A stretch of DNA of 64,000 nt from DATBVX01 sp963695985. Lineage in GTDB: Bacteria; Pseudomonadota; Gammaproteobacteria; Steroidobacterales; Steroidobacteraceae. Location of the stretch: assembly GCA_963695985.1 (NCBI GenBank), contig CAVOIC010000012.1, positions 248,001 to 312,000 on the forward strand. Reading direction: 5' to 3'. A model generated the notes under the pieces. That model was not told where the DNA came from. It worked only from the letters and a program-made list of their open reading frames with translations, and searched no databases. The position numbers and the translations under genes were made by a program. Of the stretch, positions 49,037 to 59,060 are shown piece after piece (positions within the stretch are counted from its first letter, which is position 1; the number at the start of each line of letters is the position of its first letter).

Positions 49037-50990
49037 CTAACGCGCTGCTGCCCCGCGCCGCCCCTCCGCGATCCATGCTTCCACGTCGCCCACGGACATG
49101 CGATCGAAATACACCCGCCAGAAGACCTCGAGATTGATGAGCATCCACAGCCGATAGTTGTGGTCGTTTGCCCCCTGCCAGTGTTCATCGGCGAGCGCCT
49201 GCATGGCGTCGCGCCGGAATATTCCCGCTTCTGCAAGGCGGCTGCCGATCGATGACGTGCTGCAGGAGCGGTCTGAGCTCGTTTCGCAGCCAGAGGGCCA
49301 AGGGAAAGCCAAACCCCTGCTTGCGCCGGTACAGCAGGTCGCGCGGCAAGTAGCGCTCACCGAGCTTACGCGTGAAGTACTTGATGCGCCGCTTGCGCAG
49401 CTTCAGGTGCGCCGGCAATCGCATCGCAAAGCCCGCCACGCGCCGATCGAGGAACGGGTTGCGCAGCTCGAGGCTATGCGCCATCGACATCTTGTCGGCG
49501 ATCGGCAGCTGGTGGTCCGCGAGCCGTGTCATGCAGTCGGCGTGCAACATGCGATCCAGGAACTCGGCCGGTGCACCATTCGCAAAGTACTGCTGCAGAA
49601 GTCGCTCGCTGACCTCGCGGCTGACGTCGCCCCAGGCCTGGTCGGTGAACAGTGCTTGCTTGCGCGCATGCGGAAAACGCAGAAAGGCGGCGCTCTGCGA
49701 ATAGCGTTCGAACCCTGAGCTATCCGCCACTTCGTCGATCCAGCGGAGCTTGTTTGCCAGGGTGTTGTACCCGAAGCTGTCGGGCACCAGTTTGAACAGT
49801 GGTCGCAACAGGCCGTGGCGCAGCGCACGCGGCAGGTGCGAATAGATTTCAGCGAGTTCCTGTCCTTTGTAACGATCGTAGCCCGCAAAGAACTCATCGC
49901 CACCGTCGCCCCCAAGCGCTACCGTCACGTACTGCGACGCCACCTCGGACACGACATAGACACCGGCCGCGAACGGATCGACGGGCTCTTCCATCGTCTC
50001 GACCATGCGCGGCGCGAGCGCGGCAAGATCGGGATCGACGATGCGCTCCACGTGGTGGGTGTGATAACGCTCCGCGACCTTACGTGCCCAGGGCAGCTCG
50101 CTTTGCGAGGACTCGTCGACTCCGATGCTGAAGGTGTTGAGCTGCTGCGAGGAAAGCTGTGCCGCATATGCCGTTACGATGCTTGAGTCGATTCCGCCCG
50201 AGAGAAACGTTCCCAGTGGCACCTCACTCATCAGGTGTTCGGCAACCGTCGTTCGCATGAGGGCGTCGAGCTCGTCCAGCAGCTGCGGCTCGGAACGCTG
50301 CAACTTTGGCTCGTAGGCGGGCGACCAAAGACGAACTGCGGTCAGGTCCCGGCTCGTGACGACGAGTGCATGCGCCGCAGGCACCTTGGAGATTCCGGCG
50401 AAGAATGTCGACGTTCCCGGCAGGTAACGCAGGCTCATGTAGTGCGACAAAGCGGTGAGATCAGGGCGACGCTCGACGCCCGGCAACTCCAGCAGTGCCT
50501 TGATCTCCGAAGCGAAGGCAAATCCGTATGCGCAGCGCGTCCAGTAAATCGACTTCTGTCCCATCCAGTCGCGCGCTAGCGTAAGACGCTTGTCATGCTC
50601 GTCCCAGATCGCGAGCGCGAACATTCCCTCGAGACGCTTGAAGCCGTCGAGGCCCCATGACTCGAACGCTGCGAGCACCACTTCCGTATCGCATCGGGTC
50701 GCGAACTGGCGGCCGCGCTTCTCCAGTTCCCCCCGAACCGCGACGTGGTTGTAGATCTCGCCGTTGAAGATGATCGTGTACCGGCCGTCGGGACTGCACA
50801 TCGGTTGCTGGCCGTGAGCCACGTCGATAATGGACAGGCGGCGCATTCCGAGTGCGACGTCCGGTCGCACGAGATAGCCCTCGTCATCGGGACCGCGATG
50901 CGCGATGCGGACGGTCATCGTCCGGATCGAGTGCTCCAGCAGGGCCGGGTCGGTCTGCCGATCGGGAAGAATTCCAGCGATACCGCACAT
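49037..50990 (-). CDS. asnB: glutamine-hydrolysing asparagine synthase (one frameshift)
   Basis: MCGIAGI at the start provides the N-terminal nucleophile Cys2 of the glutaminase domain. The ATP pyrophosphatase domain has SGGIDSS near residue 264. The frame breaks near 49235-49255 by one extra base: LLQHVID changes to SRLAEAGIFRRDAMQALAD and the protein ends at 49037 (about 650 residues). Members in polysaccharide loci often amidate sugar acids or act as lasso/exopolysaccharide-type AsnB homologues, so a role other than Asn synthesis is possible. The N-terminal two-thirds is repeated in tandem upstream. Confidence 0.92.
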
Positions 50991-51139
50991 GCTCCAGTTC
51001 TCTGCGCCGGGGTGGAGTGCGGGGAGTGCCGATTGCGCCGCGGTCAGCGACTGTCGCGGAACACACCCCTAATCGATGATACGAGATGGGCCGCGCGATT
51101 GGAAATTGGAACGTCGCCGCCTGTCAATAAATGTTTCGA
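49867..51139 (-). repeat. tandem direct repeat, left copy (1273 bases)
   Basis: This stretch recurs at 51140-52412 at a fixed offset of 1273. It holds the first 373 or so codons of asnB plus about 150 bases of its upstream region. In the 390 bases I compared by eye, about 12 differences were seen, nearly all at third codon positions. Confidence 0.9.
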
Positions 51140-52263
51140 TTGTAACGATCGTAGCCCGCAAAGAACTCATCGCCACCGTCGCCTCCAAGCGCTACCGTCA
51201 CGTACTGCGACGCCACCTCGGACACGACATAGACGCCCGCCGCGAACGGATCGACGGGCTCTTCCATCGTCTCGACCATGCGCGGCGCGAGCGCGGCAAG
51301 ATCGGGATCGACGATGCGCTCCACGTGGTGGGTGTGATATCGCTCCGCGACCTTGCGTGCCCAGGGCAGCTCGCTTTGCGAGGACTCGTCGACTCCGATG
51401 CTGAAGGTGTTGAGCTGCTGCGAGGAAAGCTGTGCTGCATATGCCGTGACGATGCTCGAGTCGATTCCGCCCGAGAGAAACGTTCCCAGCGGCACCTCGC
51501 TCATCAAGTGTTCGGCAACCGTGGTTCGCATGAGGGCGTCGAGCTCGTCCAGCAGCTGCGGCTCGGAACGCTGCAACTTTGGCTCGTAGGCGGGCGACCA
51601 AAGACGAACTGCGGTCAGGTCCCGGCTCGTGACGACCAGTGCATGCGCCGCGGGCACCTTGGAGATTCCGGCGAAGAATGTCGACGTTCCCGGCAGGTAA
51701 CGCAGGCTCATGTAGTGCGACAGAGCGGTCAGATCAGGGCAACGCTCTACGCCAGGCAACTCCAGCAGTGCCTTGATCTCCGAAGCAAAGGCAAATCCGT
51801 ACGCGCAGCGCGTCCAGTAGATCGACTTCTGTCCCATCCAGTCGCGCGCCAGCGTGAGACGCTTGTCATGCTCGTCCCAGATTGCGAGCGCGAACATTCC
51901 CTCGAGACGCTTGAAGCCGTCGAGGCCCCATGCCTCGAACGCTGCGAGCACCACTTCCGTGTCGCATCGGGTCGCGAACTGGCGGCCGCGCTTCTCTAAG
52001 TCCCCCCGCACAGCGACGTGGTTGTAGATCTCGCCGTTGAAGATGATCGTGTACCGGCCGTCGGGACTGGACATCGGTTGCTGGCCGTGGGCCACGTCGA
52101 TAATGGACAAGCGGCGCATTCCGAGTGCGACGTCCGGTCGCACGAGATAGCCCTCGTCATCGGGACCGCGATGCGCGATGCGGGCGGTCATCGTCCGGAT
52201 GGAATGCTCGAGCAGAACCGGGTCGGTCTGCCGATCGGGAAGAATTCCAGCGATGCCGCACAT
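51124..52263 (-). pseudogene. truncated asnB copy
   Basis: Starts at ATG 52263 with the same MCGIAGI as the full copy and keeps SGGIDSS. It stops after GGDGGDEFFAGYDRY followed by NRNIY, where the repeat junction falls. It is 379 residues against about 650, so it lacks the last part of the synthase domain and is unlikely to be active. A few residues differ from the full copy, for example SSPDGRY versus CSPDGRY and VERCPD versus VERRPD. It follows the GT4 gene ending at 52418. Confidence 0.85.
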
Positions 52264-52412
52264 GCTCCAGTTCTCTGCGCCGGGGTGGAGTGCGGGGAGT
52301 GCCGATTGCGCCGCGGTCAGCGACTGTCGCGGAACACACCCCGAATCGATGATACGAGATGGGCGGCGCGATTGGAAATTGGAACGTCGCCGCCTGTCAA
52401 CAAACGTTTCGA
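51140..52412 (-). repeat. tandem direct repeat, right copy (1273 bases)
   Basis: It is the partner of 49867-51139. At 51140 the repeat joins directly to the end of the left copy. Past 52412 the sequence differs from that past 51139. Confidence 0.9.
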
Positions 52413-52417
52413 ATACC

Positions 52418-53581
52418 TCATGCCCCAAGTTCCGTGTACAGCTGATGGTACTTTTGCGCGAGCGTGCTCCACGCGTACTCGGAACTTACGCGTCGAGCCG
52501 CAGCCACGCCGAACTGACGTCGTAGCGAGGCGTCATCCAGCAGGCGCTGTGTGGAGCTCGCGAGCATCTCCACGTGTTCATCGGGATCTCGACCCAGAAC
52601 CTTGAACCCAGTTTGCCCATCGATCACCAGATCCCGCGGTCCACCCCAGTCGGTGACGACGATTGGCTTCCAGGCTGCCATGGCTTCCAGATTCACGTGA
52701 CCAAAGGCCTCGCGCAGGGCTGGAAACACGCAGCACAAGGCGCCTCTCATCAGCCGCTGATTCTCGACTCTCGGCACTCGTCCCCGCATCTCAACTCGCT
52801 TACGCAACCCGAGGCGTTCGACCAACGCGGCCAATTCGGATCTGAGTGGGCCATCGCCCGTGATCAATAGCCGTACGCCGTCCGAGTTGCGCAGCCTGGC
52901 GAATGCCTTGATGGCGAGGTCGATAGCCTTGTAGGCCACCAGCCGGCCGCTAACAAGGATGTACGGATTCTCACCCGGCGCAACTGCGGCAACGGCATCA
53001 TCATTGATACCTTCAGGGATGACGATGGTCTTGTGACGGTAGCGGTCTGGAACCATTTCCGCCGCCATGGAACTCGTCAACACCAAGCGGTCTGCTCGGC
53101 TCATCGTGTAGATGAGACTCGGATCCCCCCTTAACCGCACGTAGTCCAGGCGGCGGAGCGCACCCACCAGACCGGATCCGCGTTCGTAGCTATCGAAGCC
53201 CTTGGGCATAGGGATGCTTCCACCGACCGGCCCCCAGACGAATGGCGCGGCGCAAGAGCCCAACAGACTGGGAGTGCGCAGGCTGATTGGTGTCACGTGA
53301 TGGGCAACGCCGATGCGGCCCGCTAGTCGCCGCGCAATGATGGCGCTTCTCACCGCAAACTCAATGTAATTCGGCGCCCAGAGACTTGGCCACTTCGGGA
53401 TGACGCAACGAACCCTCGCGGTTGCGTACCAAGGCGGCTTGTTCACGGTTGCGCGAGTAACAACCAAGACACGCCGGCCGAGGCGCCGTAGTGCCGCAGC
53501 CAACTGATATGCGGTCAACGCTTCAGATACGCCCTGCGGGTGGTACTCGTAGGCGCTCACAAAGACTCGGCGTACCGTCAT
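52418..53581 (-). CDS. GT4-family glycosyltransferase
   Basis: A 387-residue cytosolic transferase of the GT-B fold. The N-terminal domain starts RRVFVSAYEYHPQGVSEALT. The C-terminal nucleotide-sugar site includes NPYILVSGRLVAYKAID, LLITGDGPLRSELAAL and FPALREAFGHVNLEAMAAWK, with the E-x7-E-like AFGHVNLEAM pattern. The donor and acceptor are unknown. It is part of the leftward polysaccharide operon. Confidence 0.9.
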   Translation of the reverse strand: MTVRRVFVSAYEYHPQGVSEALTAYQLAAALRRLGRRVLVVTRATVNKPPWYATARVRCVIPKWPSLWAPNYIEFAVRSAIIARRLAGRIGVAHHVTPISLRTPSLLGSCAAPFVWGPVGGSIPMPKGFDSYERGSGLVGALRRLDYVRLRGDPSLIYTMSRADRLVLTSSMAAEMVPDRYRHKTIVIPEGINDDAVAAVAPGENPYILVSGRLVAYKAIDLAIKAFARLRNSDGVRLLITGDGPLRSELAALVERLGLRKRVEMRGRVPRVENQRLMRGALCCVFPALREAFGHVNLEAMAAWKPIVVTDWGGPRDLVIDGQTGFKVLGRDPDEHVEMLASSTQRLLDDASLRRQFGVAAARRVSSEYAWSTLAQKYHQLYTELGA

Positions 53582-53629
53582 GCGTCTCGATCCGGACCTA
53601 AGACTCGCACGTGCTCACAGGCCGTTTCA

Positions 53630-54535
53630 CTAGCCGGCTGCTGGCTTTTGATACACGAGTGTCAATGTCGTGCAAGCCAGGTCTGCACGAGGATAGTGCG
53701 TGAATCTCGGATGAATTCGTAGTGAGTCGATTTGGGTGCCTGCGGCTTTCCTCTCCTTCAACCTAAAACCCGTTCGCTCGAAAGCGGCAATCCAGTCCGA
53801 TGGCTGAAGTCGGTTGAAATATTGAACATCGTTCTCGAAAAAGGTCCGCCAGGTTCGATCGGAGTATTGGAGGTACTGTTTCTCCGAGGCACGCCGATCA
53901 TAGTGCGCCAGATGATCGTCAATGCCGATCTGATGGATCGTCAGCCTTCCTGGCCGCAGCGTGCGGAACATTGCAGCGACCAGCGTATCCACGTGCTCCG
54001 CAGGAACGTGTTCCAACACATGGAAGCTCATGATCATGTCGAACTGATTGTCACGGAAGCTGGCGAGGGAACCGGTTGGCTCGATCAGATACTCGTAGCC
54101 CAGGCGTGCGTAGAGCTCCGCGAAGTCGTTGCTGTCATTGATCTTGCTCAGGTTGCTCCTGACGCGCTCGGTCAGGGCTCGCGCCTGGAGTATCGCGGTC
54201 AACTTTCTGCTCGCCGCGCGCAGGGCTTCGAACTGGCGGTTGTCCCAGATGTCGAGCGCGGTTACGCGCACTTCGTAGAACAGTCTGAGATACAGTGAGT
54301 ACCAGTGCATCCAGCCCGTGCCTATCTCAAGCACACGATCTCCATCGCGGACCGCTCCGTGAGTCTCGCACAGCTCGACCAGGAGATCGCCGCGACTCAT
54401 ACGAATGTCGATGTCATCGACGGCCAGACGCATCCGGGATCCAAACTTGTTACCCAGATAGCGATAGGTCTTCTTAGTTACCGTGTTCAGCGAGAACGTC
54501 TTCAACGCCAGGGCCGCCAGGCAGTACCTCAGCAT
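53630..54535 (-). CDS. SAM-dependent methyltransferase
   Basis: A 301-residue protein. The SAM motif is DRVLEIGTGWMHWYSLYLRL, with the acidic ligand in VTALDIWDN and MSFHVLEHVPAEHVDTLVAA after it, as in Methyltransf_11 or 23-type enzymes. The start at 54535 lies directly before the stop of the upstream glycosyltransferase (54536-54538), so there is no spacer. A methyl group on a polysaccharide sugar is the probable product. Confidence 0.87.
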   Translation of the reverse strand: MLRYCLAALALKTFSLNTVTKKTYRYLGNKFGSRMRLAVDDIDIRMSRGDLLVELCETHGAVRDGDRVLEIGTGWMHWYSLYLRLFYEVRVTALDIWDNRQFEALRAASRKLTAILQARALTERVRSNLSKINDSNDFAELYARLGYEYLIEPTGSLASFRDNQFDMIMSFHVLEHVPAEHVDTLVAAMFRTLRPGRLTIHQIGIDDHLAHYDRRASEKQYLQYSDRTWRTFFENDVQYFNRLQPSDWIAAFERTGFRLKERKAAGTQIDSLRIHPRFTHYPRADLACTTLTLVYQKPAAG

Positions 54536-55718
54536 TCAAGCTTCTCCAAGTTGATCCCCTGATGTCGGCTGCCTCGGCGAGAGATTGTTCGACGGGGCAC
54601 GGAGCACCTCGGATTCGAACCGCTGAACCATCGCCTCCCAACTGTAATGCTCCTCGGTCGCGCGGCGCGCCTCACGGGACAGGCGCGTCCTCAGCTCCTG
54701 GTCAGTCAGAAGCAGCTCCACGGCTCCCGCCAACCCACCGATGTCGCCGCGCTCGACAATGAGCCCGCCTCCGAACTGCAGCATTTCGCGCATGCCCCCC
54801 ACCCGTGCGGACACGACAGGCCTGGCCATTGCCATCGCCTCCAGCGTCGCGTTGGAAAATGTCTCGACCGCGATTGACGGTCAATACAAACACGTCCATG
54901 GACTGGAGGAATGGACGTACGTCCGACACTTCACCGGCCAGATGGACAAATCTACCCAGGTCGCTTCGCGCGACTTCCTGTTCGATATGCTTTCTTTCCG
55001 GCCCCTCACCGACGATGACAGCTCCCACGTCTATTCCGCGCTTGCGCAGTAGATGCGTTGCCCTGATCAGGTCCAGATGGGCTTTCTCAGCACGTAGCTT
55101 CCCCACGGTGCCGATCAGGTATCGAGTCTGCGGCAGCACGCTGCGAGGCAACGGCTGACCGACTTCACACGCGAAATAATCTACATCCACTCCGTTGTGC
55201 AATACGATCGATCGATCGTCACGGCCGACTCGATAGCGTTGGCGCCAAATCGCAGCCTGCTCCTCTGCTCCGAAAATTACCTGATCGGCATATGCCAAGA
55301 CATGCTTGTACAAAAGCATCTGCCAGTGATTCTTACGATCGAAGAATTCTGTAGTGTTGATAGAGACGCAGATCCTCAAGCTATTGTGTCGATACCACAG
55401 CTTGGCCAACGCCGCGTACAACCCGGGATAGAGATTGACTGCGACGATCGAGTCAGGCTGGTATCGATCAATGGTCCGCAATAGCGTTCGCGTCGCGGCT
55501 GCTGAGAACGCTCCGGTGCGATGCAGATGGATCACGGGAATGCGAGCGTCGATAGAGTCGCGCAACGAGTCAGGACCATTCAGGTACGCGATCACGACCC
55601 TGTTGCCCCTGGCCACCAGTGTGTTTGCCAGGCGCACCGTCTTCACTTCCGAGCCGCCAACGATAAGAGTGCTCAACAAGAAAAGGATCGGGGGCGACTC
55701 GCCACTGTCGCCACTCAT
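54536..55718 (-). CDS. GT4-family glycosyltransferase (one frameshift)
   Basis: ATG 55718 starts ILFLLSTLIVGGSEVKTVRL, a typical GT-B N-terminal strand with the glycine-rich loop. The C-terminal domain has YLIGTVGKLRAEKAHLDLI and VIVGEGPERKHIEQEV. One extra base near 54875 breaks the frame before the E-x7-E motif. The next frame gives VETFSNATLEAMAMARPVV and continues to the stop at 54536. Corrected length is about 393 residues. Confidence 0.88.
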
Positions 55719-55769
55719 GGAGCAACTCTAAACATGACGCCCTGTGCGGCGATTGCGGGAGATCCACTC

Positions 55770-57101
55770 CTAAGATTCAGGCGGTGCAATAGATTCACTG
55801 TTCCCCAGCGACTCCATCCATAAGCGAATCTTCTTAGCGGTCGACTCAGTGGGGTGTGCTTCGAGAGCCTGCGTACCCAGGCGACGCGCACCCGACAGGT
55901 CGCCCGAGAGGGCCCTGGTTCGCCCCAGGGACCACAGCAGCTCCGGCCGCTCGACCATTGGCGCGCCCTCGAGTTTTGCACGATCCAGCGCTTCCGCCTC
56001 GGCGAGTGACTGCTGAGCCTCGCTCGGCCGCCCCATTAGTGCAAGGATCTCACCTCGCAACTGCAACTGTGTAACGTCACCGAGCCTATTCTCCGCGTCC
56101 AGGCGCGCGAGAGCCCGTTCGAGCACGAGGCGTGCGTCGGCCGTCCTTCCGCGGGCGAGCAGCTGATGAGCTTGCAGGACAAGGGTATCGTCCCGCAGAT
56201 ATCGCGGATTCGCGTCGAGATAGGCGAATATCATATCGGCCTGCTTGTACATCCCCAGCGCCGGATAGTCGCGCGTCGCGGAGCGCCGCAGACGGTCACC
56301 GATGCCCGCCTCGTAGCCAAACCTCATCAGAGCCTCCGTCACCAGCGCGATGAGAAGCAGCAGGATGACAGCGGACGTGACGCGAATAGTGAGCCGGGCT
56401 CTGTTGCCGAACGGACCCCAAGCGAGCCACGTGTACAGGCCGAAAAGTGCAACCCCCAGCCCAAGCACAAACTCCCCGACCTCATCCCCTTTTACGAACG
56501 AGCCGGTCAGAAAAAAGTACGCAGTAAGGGCGAACCAAGGAGCTAACGGGATCGGCATCAATGGGAAACCGGCGTGCTCGAGCACATGGCGAAAGCGTAC
56601 AAATGGACCTTCGCGCGCGAGCAACAGCACGGCCGACGCCGCTACTCCAACGATGATGACCCAGGCGGCAACCGTGTGCAGTGGATCTGTTTCGATGAGG
56701 TTGTGCAGGGATAACTCTTTTTGCACGTTATGTTCCTGCAGCACCTCCGGTGTTGGCAGGTGAAAGAGCCTCTGACCCCAGCTGATCTCCTCCATTCCTA
56801 CGAAGAATGCGCAGATAGCAATGAACAGCCAGAGCAGGCGCCGCATCTTGCCGTCCGCCTGAACAACGAGCAGTGCGAAGAAAGCCGCCATCACCAGGTA
56901 TGAAACGGCCGTCGCATATTCGCCGAACTCGTCCTCCGTGATGATGCGCATGTACGCGACGGGCGCTTGCGTATGCAGGTAGACAATTCCCGCCGTCAGC
57001 AGCAACGTTGCCAACAGATGGAAGCCCAACTCGGCAGGTGCGAACGGAAAGTTCTGGGGTGCAGCGACAGCGATCGCCGGTTTGTTAACGTCCCCGGGCA
57101 T
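55770..57101 (-). CDS. membrane protein with C-terminal TPR-like domain
   Basis: A 443-residue protein. Residues about 1-270 hold seven or so membrane helices, with EEISWGQRLFHLPTPEVLQE in a loop. Residues about 280-430 form a helical TPR-like domain (QLLARGRTADARLVLERALA, GEILALMGRPSEAQQSL). I do not recognise a named family. Its position between the polyprenyl transferase and a glycosyltransferase suggests a role in polymer assembly or control. Confidence 0.75.
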   Translation of the reverse strand: MPGDVNKPAIAVAAPQNFPFAPAELGFHLLATLLLTAGIVYLHTQAPVAYMRIITEDEFGEYATAVSYLVMAAFFALLVVQADGKMRRLLWLFIAICAFFVGMEEISWGQRLFHLPTPEVLQEHNVQKELSLHNLIETDPLHTVAAWVIIVGVAASAVLLLAREGPFVRFRHVLEHAGFPLMPIPLAPWFALTAYFFLTGSFVKGDEVGEFVLGLGVALFGLYTWLAWGPFGNRARLTIRVTSAVILLLLIALVTEALMRFGYEAGIGDRLRRSATRDYPALGMYKQADMIFAYLDANPRYLRDDTLVLQAHQLLARGRTADARLVLERALARLDAENRLGDVTQLQLRGEILALMGRPSEAQQSLAEAEALDRAKLEGAPMVERPELLWSLGRTRALSGDLSGARRLGTQALEAHPTESTAKKIRLWMESLGNSESIAPPES

Positions 57102-57167
57102 ATCCGGCGGTCTTTCGGTCTTTAGCGAGCCGCTCTTTGAGAAGCGCAGGCGGCTCCTGCTTCGCCT

Positions 57168-58574
57168 TTAGTAGGCTCTTTGGTTGCGAAAGATGCACGG
57201 TAACGTCTGCAGCAGGATCTGCAGGTCCAACAACGGGGACCAGTGCCGCAGGTATTCCAGGTCGTAATGGACGCGGGCCTGCATCTCTTCCAGCCGATGC
57301 GTCTCGCCACGATAGCCGTTGACCTGCGCCAGACCCGTAATCCCCGGCAGCACTTTGTGACGCAGCATGTAGCCCTTGATAAGGGCCCGGTACTGCTCGT
57401 TATGTGCGACCGCGTGCGGGCGCGGCCCCACGAGGCTCATGCTGCCTTCCAGGACATTGAACAGTTGCGGCAGCTCATCGAGCGAGTATCGCCGCAGCAC
57501 TCGACCTATGCGCGTGACCCGTGCATCCCCTCGCACCGCCTGCACGACATTCTGTCCGTCCTCCGTGACCGTCATGGTGCGGAACTTGGCGATCAGGATC
57601 TCGCGGCCATCGAGACCGTAGCGGCGTTGCCGGAAAATGACGGGGCCTGGCGACGACAGTTTTACTCCGATGGCGATGAGCACCATGAGCGGCGCGAGTG
57701 CCAGGCAAGTGCCCAGAGAAATCACGATGTCGGTGATGCGTTTGATGACACCGCGGTAACCATAGAACGGCGTCTCGCGCAGCGCCACAACCGGCAACCC
57801 GAGGATTTCGCTCGTGTGGCTCTGGATCAGATCGAACGCGCAGATATCGGGTACGTAATAAATGGACGCGGTCGTATCCCCCAATTCCTCGATGAGGTGG
57901 CGCACGCGTTGCAGGTGCCGGACGGGCAGCGCGATGAAGATGACTTCAATGCTACGGCGGCGAACGTATTCGGCGACCTCGCTGAGGCGACCGAGCAACC
58001 GCATGTCGCTCCGCAGGCTGAGACGCTGCATGCTGCGATCATCGAAGAATCCCGCTACCGACATACAGAATTCGGGACTGCTTGTCAGTCCAGTCGCGAG
58101 AGCCAGACTTGCTTCGTTGCAACCAGCGAAGACGACGCTGCGCGCGTTCGTCGGTGAGCGTAGCGCTTTGCGGATCAGCTCCCGTAGCCCCAGGTTGGCC
58201 AGGATGATGAACACCGGCGTAATGGCCGCCCAAGTGAGAATGACTCGCCTCGGGTACGCGGCGGAAATTTTCGTCATGTATCCGATGGCGAGGAGCGCAG
58301 CGAGCAGGATCATCCATCGGACGAGAACACTGAGCGGCATCGGAAGCCGGCGCGGGCTGAACTGAGTGGCAATGCTTCTTGGCGCGTGCATGATTACAGC
58401 CGCGAGGACGGCGACAGCGGTCGATAGCAGGTGGAACGGCTCACCTATTGGGACATCAAGAAGGGCAGCCAGCGAATACAGACAGCCGGTCGCAACCACC
58501 GCAGGCACGATAGCCTGCAGAAGAGTCAGCACCGCGATATGGAAGCTCTTTTTAAATACTATTTGTTCTGCCAT
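57168..58574 (-). CDS. polyprenyl glycosylphosphotransferase (WcaJ/EpsB-like)
   Basis: A 468-residue initiating enzyme that moves a sugar-1-phosphate to undecaprenyl phosphate. It has about four N-terminal helices, a CoA-binding-like middle domain, a further helix (ITDIVISLGTCLALAPLMVL) and the catalytic domain: SSPGPVIFRQRRYG, KFRTMTV, RRYSLDELPQLFNVL, MSLVGPRPHAVAHN and LPGITGLAQVNGYRGE. It is the first gene of the leftward operon and is divergent from the riboswitch-controlled operon. Confidence 0.94.
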   Translation of the reverse strand: MAEQIVFKKSFHIAVLTLLQAIVPAVVATGCLYSLAALLDVPIGEPFHLLSTAVAVLAAVIMHAPRSIATQFSPRRLPMPLSVLVRWMILLAALLAIGYMTKISAAYPRRVILTWAAITPVFIILANLGLRELIRKALRSPTNARSVVFAGCNEASLALATGLTSSPEFCMSVAGFFDDRSMQRLSLRSDMRLLGRLSEVAEYVRRRSIEVIFIALPVRHLQRVRHLIEELGDTTASIYYVPDICAFDLIQSHTSEILGLPVVALRETPFYGYRGVIKRITDIVISLGTCLALAPLMVLIAIGVKLSSPGPVIFRQRRYGLDGREILIAKFRTMTVTEDGQNVVQAVRGDARVTRIGRVLRRYSLDELPQLFNVLEGSMSLVGPRPHAVAHNEQYRALIKGYMLRHKVLPGITGLAQVNGYRGETHRLEEMQARVHYDLEYLRHWSPLLDLQILLQTLPCIFRNQRAY

Positions 58575-58675
58575 GCGCCACCGTATCCCCGCTCACGGTG
58601 TCCGCACCCCAACATAGAGGATGCCAGCGCCACAAAGCGCGTCACATTATGAGGCATCAGAGTGTCCACAAAATG

Positions 58676-58687
58676 TGAACTAGTTCA
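58676..58687. promoter_or_regulatory. 12-base palindrome, putative operator
   Basis: The perfect palindrome TGAACTAGTTCA lies about 100 bases before the start of the polyprenyl transferase and about 290 bases before the riboswitch. Nearby bases add partial symmetry. It is a candidate binding site in the divergent promoter. Confidence 0.45.
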
Positions 58688-58741
58688 ACCTTTCTCAGAC
58701 GTACGGCGCCTCTTAATGTTTCAGCCATGAAGCGTTTTCAT

Positions 58742-58760
58742 GTGACATATTCGGTGTCAC
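58742..58760. promoter_or_regulatory. inverted repeat GTGACA-N7-TGTCAC
   Basis: Perfect six-base arms GTGACA (58742-58747) and TGTCAC (58755-58760) have a 7-base centre. The spacing does not fit a standard CRP site (TGTGA-N6-TCACA). It is a second operator candidate in the divergent promoter region. Confidence 0.45.
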
Positions 58761-58971
58761 CTGCATAGATGCGGGTGGCCGCTGGACCAGTGCGCTCGTG
58801 ACATGCGAAGCAGTGCCACGAGCTGAAGGTCCGCAGCCTTTCCTTGCCGCGCCTTCACGGCGTGCCGATCTGGCACCTGTCTTGAGACGCGAAATGCGGA
58901 TTCAAAAAAACACGTCGATGTCGCCAAAATTCGACACTTGTTCGCATCGTGTTTGCTAGCTAGTCTACGTC

Positions 58972-59060
58972 CCGCGTGAAGGGCAAACCCGTCGAAAGGC
59001 GGGGACGCAAAGCTTCCGGTCCCGAGGCTTCTGTCTTGGGAAAGCGGGGTTGCCGGTGAA
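58972..59060 (+). ncRNA. GEMM-I cyclic di-GMP riboswitch
   Basis: The aptamer shows its core parts in order: AGGGCAAACC (58980-58989), the P2 stem with a GNRA loop (CGAAAG), GGGACGCAAAGC followed by TCCGG, a variable P3 arm, and AGCGGGGTTGCCGG at the end. These match the well-known Vc2-type GEMM-I consensus closely. It lies 188 bases upstream of the GTG at 59248. The downstream half of the leader (59061-59247) would be the expression platform. Binding of c-di-GMP would control the polysaccharide-related operon. Whether it turns genes on or off is not visible. Confidence 0.92.

Noticed and set aside
51124..52263. Truncated asnB as an independent functional gene
   Set aside because: It lacks the last 270 or so residues and ends where the repeat joins, so it is more likely a repeat by-product.
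58741..58761. Classical CRP site
   Set aside because: The half-sites TGTGA and TCACC are there, but the spacing is 10 rather than 6 bases.
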